Source of the DNA: Chromatiales bacterium
GTDB taxonomy: Bacteria; Pseudomonadota; Gammaproteobacteria; Steroidobacterales; Woeseiaceae
Direction of reading: 5' to 3'
DNA length: 64,000 nt
NCBI GenBank assembly: GCA_024679535.1
Contig: JAIBDF010000001.1
Span: 85,748-149,747, forward strand
Shown one piece after another: positions 62,945 to 64,000 of the stretch; positions within the stretch are counted from its first letter, which is position 1, and each line of letters starts with the position of its first letter. The notes below the pieces were generated by a model, which was not told the DNA's origin, did not search any database, and was given only the letters and a program-made list of their open reading frames with translations. Both the position numbers and the translations under genes were made by a program.

Positions 62945-63535
62945 TCATACGCCGAAAACCAGTGCCGAAAGCTGTTGCAGATCAGTCGCAGGAAGTTCAT
63001 TGCTCGCTTCGTACTCGAACAGTCCCCGAAGATCCTGCTCTGACAGGTATTCGGGATGGTGGACCTCGAGAATAGTCGCATAATCGAATGCGACGCCTTC
63101 GCGGACCAGCACCAGTCGGTAGACGTGCAGTGCGAGATCGTGAGCGCCCGTTAGACGCATGAGTTCGCCGACCTCGGTGCGAGACTGCGGCAGACGAATG
63201 CTGCCGATGTACATTGAGTCTTTCCGAATTCCCCACCCGTTTTCCTTGAATGTGGCTCCGATTGAATTGCCTGCCAGGACTTTCGAATGCTCATCGTCAT
63301 AGTACTCGTCGTGCTGCCCCTCGAACTGCACGACGGCGTACGTGCGGCAGGTCACGGTGTCACCATCGTAGCTAAACAGGCTCGACCGTCGAAGTCCCGC
63401 TTCGCTCGCCAGCACCTCGATACCGTAGCTGCCAAAGCGATGCGCAATACGTTCACTATTGAGAATAACCGACTCGGTTGCGCATGCGCTGAGCGCGGCG
63501 GCCAGGACGCTTATCGGGAAATGTGTGTTGCGCAT
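62945..63535 (-). CDS. hypothetical lipoprotein
   Basis: MRNTHFPISVLAAALSACATESV lipobox; no recognised domain. Confidence 0.6.
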   Translation of the reverse strand: MRNTHFPISVLAAALSACATESVILNSERIAHRFGSYGIEVLASEAGLRRSSLFSYDGDTVTCRTYAVVQFEGQHDEYYDDEHSKVLAGNSIGATFKENGWGIRKDSMYIGSIRLPQSRTEVGELMRLTGAHDLALHVYRLVLVREGVAFDYATILEVHHPEYLSEQDLRGLFEYEASNELPATDLQQLSALVFGV

Positions 63536-63604
63536 GCCGGGAACTAACAACCAGGAGTGAGTGCACCATATACTCTGATACGTGGGTCGTAAAGGAGCGA
63601 TTTA

Positions 63605-64000
63605 ATGCGCGCTATGGTGCTTTCAGCGACGGCAAGCCTTGACCGGAATCCCGCCCCGCTAACGCTGGTTCAGATGCCCAGACCTGAGCCCGCCCAGGGT
63701 GAAATCCTCATCGAGGTCGCCGTTTGTGGTGTATGTCATACGGAATTGGATGAGATCGAGGGGCGGACGGCACCGCCACGCTTACCGGTTATTCCGGGAC
63801 ACGAGATTATTGGTCGCGTTGTTGTGACTGGTTCGGGTTGCAGCCGCTATCAGCCGGGTGAGCGGGTGGGCGTTGGCTGGATTCATTCGTCCACGGGGGC
63901 GCAGGACGAAAACCTGAGCGATGATTTTCGTGCGACCGGGCGTGACGCGGATGGCGGTTATGCCGAGTTTGTGGTCGTGCCGGAACGCTATGCCTATCCG
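63605..64000 (+). CDS. zinc-type alcohol dehydrogenase, N-terminal part (runs off window)
   Basis: VAVCGVCHTELDEIEGR...LPVIPGHEIIGRVV...GERVGVGWI...RDADGGYAEFVVVPERYAYP. Confidence 0.88.
   Translation, partial: MRAMVLSATASLDRNPAPLTLVQMPRPEPAQGEILIEVAVCGVCHTELDEIEGRTAPPRLPVIPGHEIIGRVVVTGSGCSRYQPGERVGVGWIHSSTGAQDENLSDDFRATGRDADGGYAEFVVVPERYAYP

Overview
The window is a densely packed gammaproteobacterial-type chromosomal segment dominated by housekeeping genes. It carries rluC, maf, yceD, rpmF-plsX-fabH; a LysM L,D-transpeptidase converging on an Lpp-like lipoprotein; a lexA-imuA-imuB-dnaE2 SOS mutasome cassette; a partial type II secretion operon (gspC-D-E-F); clpS-clpA, infA, aat, trxB, ftsK, lolA, rarA and serS; an RND efflux pair followed by rarD; a stand-alone EF-G; an SLC13-type permease; a dipeptidase and a DUF3300 protein. 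Two tRNAs are visible: Ser(TGA) and Arg(CCT). I see no CRISPR array, rRNA, prophage, integrase or intact transposon. The best leads are: (1) a two-gene RHH/ParC-like cassette with a perfect 12-bp inverted-repeat operator over its start codon; (2) a near-consensus sigma-54 promoter (GG-N10-GC) driving an unknown 77-aa protein, with a distal inverted repeat upstream; (3) a secreted CotH-kinase-like protein converging on a DUF4956 membrane protein; (4) a nested REP-like inverted repeat next to the lexA SOS promoter; (5) hairpins encoded in the last codons of genes at convergent junctions; (6) two proteins (GspE and a zinc ADH) that appear to lack their usual structural-zinc cysteines. All family assignments come from motif recognition by eye. 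No database search was run.
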